Origin: an uncultured Lachnospiraceae bacterium
GTDB taxonomy: Bacteria; Bacillota_A; Clostridia; Lachnospirales; Lachnospiraceae
Assembly: GCA_900553635.1 (NCBI GenBank)
Contig: USDU01000046.1
Location: forward strand, 1-14,249
DNA: 14,249 bases
Direction: 5' to 3'
The position numbers were made by a program, and so were the translations under genes. Within the stretch, counting starts at the first letter, position 1; each line of letters starts with the position of its first letter. Below are positions 13,201 to 14,249 of the stretch, in pieces. Below the pieces are notes generated by a model that saw nothing but the letters and a program-made list of their open reading frames with translations, had not been told where the DNA came from and did no database searches.

Positions 13201-14249
13201 ACGCATCCCAATACGGGAGTGAAAACAAGATTTGAGTATTCGCCGCGTACCTATACAATCGACGTTACCCGTCGTAGCGCAGCAAAGCAGACTACCTTTG
13301 AAGTTCCGGAAGGAGCTTCCGTACTGGTGATGCAGGGCAGCAAGGTTATAAAGGCGAATGAGGATGGTACCTATACGCTGGAGAACGGCACCTACACATA
13401 TTATGTATCTAAGAGTGGGTACCTGACTAGCACAGACAGCTTTACTGTGACTGACGAGGAGCCGAATCTGACGATTCGTGTGGAGAGCCTGGATCAGGTG
13501 CCGGAGCAGAGTGGAACGGTATCGGTACAGCTGGCGGGTCAGAGTACGGTATTCTGCCCGACTACTACAATCGAGATTCAGCAGGAAGCAGCGGATTTGG
13601 CAGCGAACTGTTATGTGCAGTACAACCATGGAGGCTATACGGTACTTCATGCGCTTTTGGATGCTGCAAAATCAAGCGGAACAAGCTTTGACTGCTATAA
13701 GGGCAAGTTTGCGCTTGTGGATGATTCCATTACCGAAAATAATGGAAAGAAGGCCGCCTGGGTATGCAAAGTAAATGGTTTGGTATGCAGTGATCCGGCC
13801 AATGTGCTTGTGAAAAATGGAGATAAGATTGAATTGTTCTACAGCTCCGGGTGGAACGATATGCTTCATGCGCACCTGACGCCGGAAACCCATGAAATAA
13901 ACCGGGGAGACAGCATGGTTTTGACGCTGACCGGGAATGGCGTATATGACAGTGATGCAGGGGCGCTTCCTGTCGAAGGTGCGGAAATCTATGATGGAAA
14001 CACTTTACTTGGCAAAACGAACGAAGCAGGAGAGTTAGAGATACAGTCGAATACACTCTTACTGGGAACGCATCGTTTTACAGCTGTGAAAAAGGATGAG
14101 GACGGACATAATGTTCTTACTGCGGTGATGAGTACTGTTACCGTTAAGAAGGTGGACGCTCCTTCTGCAGATCCGAATACTACGACCGTAACCTTCCGTC
14201 TGATTGGTGATACCATACATGGAGAAGAAGGAAGTGATACTGAAGTAGG
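10237..14249 (+). CDS. Very large secreted multidomain protein with DUF4430 domain (3' truncated by window)
   Basis: Open for at least 1337 codons and still open at the window end. The start is ATG 10237, with TGGAGG eight bases upstream and a following signal peptide (MKKMLKYLLTAVLCTTYIWGF, cleavage probably near residue 26). Visible parts: about 700 residues of strand-rich modules without a family I recognise, including a bacterial Ig-like (Big_2-type) stretch at about 349-389; a region at about 560-900; a PEGA/Cna-B-like repeat at about 1009-1090 (TYTLENGTYTYYVSKSGYLT); a DUF4430 domain at about 1119-1202 (GGYTVLHALLDAAKSSG ... AAWVCKVNG ... VKNGDKIELFYSSGW); and another Ig-like module after 1210. 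Similar Firmicute proteins often continue with prenyltransferase-like barrel repeats and surface anchors, which would lie outside. Likely a cell-surface cobalamin or ligand-binding protein. Base composition and codon choice shift near 13200-13260. Confidence 0.8.
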   Translation, partial: MKKMLKYLLTAVLCTTYIWGFHSNAAESSDVQIELTGINQVKIYTEDKTKELTVDNNVFLASPGETYSYEYAGSVEDGLNGAGGYFTVTTETTELKLAKVNFKQVALMNYGGEEGNKHWQYYPELGSFKLYDEAKKIEYWHAQNDEYNYLVPQKNGDSYYIYDFTPFDEEYIPIEGHFYVYRNTDFKALNLSDAGKIPYIKKSYITVKAPAGMEVYTTWQLKFYTARNWESYESYKTEDGYNYYKVPEGFTYMLRQSGKVTWYGKTLRGEWNKEHTEITLSELTDNPTQINREQEKEGIYASMLTNLPENSEIELTEGEYFDLVPLRAWQAVESLTGNLHNDPEWHYKVIGSEQVASVEITKDDVIGQYGRIQAKGEGTVLVAFYYDAVATTGTQSKDYIYSALLPELTGIAVVHVNAEGAEKSKTEITPNIDIGEGGAVYYVKTQKGTDGIRYAMDDHAEYTFTPSAKTGDALEEITSVRVHKPITVENGILSENPNNWLADRSWKQYEANEAPKEATEDEKKYKKSYTIQLTEGRNIVEIKAGDTTTYHVILARGLDISVDNVYYAGKGLQSGDTAKITMDNLLPPMYKMAAIYNPSEIKLTCKTDGVDYTANYGQYMAGTSFNVKILADKTGTYTVSDGALTAKAWGMTNGAHRNLTRNSMNSTWGGGDSPNTDYGKMAVIPNISFEVTANAEIEETERRQAGLLSGLLVGPITEKQANDGVVLYSRFVTASNIIPQSDNRAIIGMNYFRQNQSIYLGAAMLQNDPDAKLLVRYWFDDSETKTVAEMAYAHRFLAQGTYGTSSDKITGFKLENTNKKIVSSQRGATTDNNALHVETIVIPSDGVPMTYATYLYNNLSKPADAAKISLVPEEIKISPVSENSEWGRWDGVLEADDMVYTDSTGEEVTQDLGYGFIGTETHFTTSVSNATDKIKLSVKNGLVPAINNVYESGLDITVGNKSYKDGDEIELEEGVNTLEVTYHTVRIATHPNTGVKTRFEYSPRTYTIDVTRRSAAKQTTFEVPEGASVLVMQGSKVIKANEDGTYTLENGTYTYYVSKSGYLTSTDSFTVTDEEPNLTIRVESLDQVPEQSGTVSVQLAGQSTVFCPTTTIEIQQEAADLAANCYVQYNHGGYTVLHALLDAAKSSGTSFDCYKGKFALVDDSITENNGKKAAWVCKVNGLVCSDPANVLVKNGDKIELFYSSGWNDMLHAHLTPETHEINRGDSMVLTLTGNGVYDSDAGALPVEGAEIYDGNTLLGKTNEAGELEIQSNTLLLGTHRFTAVKKDEDGHNVLTAVMSTVTVKKVDAPSADPNTTTVTFRLIGDTIHGEEGSDTEV

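Noticed and set aside
13060..13650. 196-codon minus-strand frame opposite the giant secreted protein
   Set aside because: The plus-strand frame is continuous for over 1300 codons with coherent domains; the minus-strand product looks like noise.
1..14249. tRNA genes, rRNA or CRISPR arrays
   Set aside because: No cloverleaf-like sequence with a CCA-type end and no regularly spaced repeat series was seen on either strand.

Overview
The window looks like accessory DNA from a gut-type clostridial Firmicute, probably Lachnospiraceae. Supporting signs are strong AGGAGG-type ribosome sites, consensus sigma-A promoters, a class-I cobalamin riboswitch, a SpoVG-family protein, conjugative-element style backbone genes and large exported DUF4430-type proteins. 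This is inferred from style and gene content, not from a database match.

Left part (1-5351): a tightly overlapping plus-strand operon typical of integrative conjugative elements. It holds the C-terminal ~1300 residues of a giant SNF2-like helicase, a SpoVG-like protein (4-base stop/start overlap) and a C5-cytosine DNA methyltransferase (10-base overlap). A 192-codon open frame lies entirely inside the methyltransferase gene in the +1 frame and looks protein-like. Next (5393-6814) is a toxin-antitoxin style pair with its own consensus promoter: an HTH protein and an AbiEii-type nucleotidyltransferase. The promoter spacer is a perfect CACTCA-T-TGAGTG dyad, probably the autoregulatory operator. 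Two small ORFs and a terminator (7234-7278) close this part.

Middle part (7335-8731): the most interesting structure. A complete tyrosine recombinase on the minus strand is enclosed by two perfect 25-bp inverted repeats. Each repeat has the 9-7-9 layout of a tyrosine-recombinase core site. Just inside the right repeat is an outward-facing promoter, TTGACA-17-TAATAT, preceded by A/T tracts. This reads as a 1397-bp invertible promoter cassette that carries its own recombinase. In the orientation shown, the promoter fires rightward (ON).

Right part (8732-14249): the promoter reads through the right repeat into a cobalamin riboswitch aptamer (about 8786-8965), an expression platform and an intrinsic terminator (9098-9132). 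Beyond are an exported 293-residue DUF4430-like protein, a perfect 19-bp hairpin, and a secreted multidomain protein of more than 1337 residues that runs off the window and contains a DUF4430 domain. DUF4430 resembles the C-terminal domain of transcobalamin/intrinsic factor. The inferred system is a phase-variable and B12-repressible locus for exported cobalamin-capture proteins: DNA inversion decides whether a cell can transcribe it, and the riboswitch decides whether transcription continues. Base composition inside the giant protein changes near 13200-13260, suggesting that a new N-terminal part has been joined to an older C-terminal part.

I saw no tRNA, rRNA or CRISPR array. Stretches not listed as features are coding or short spacers without visible signals.
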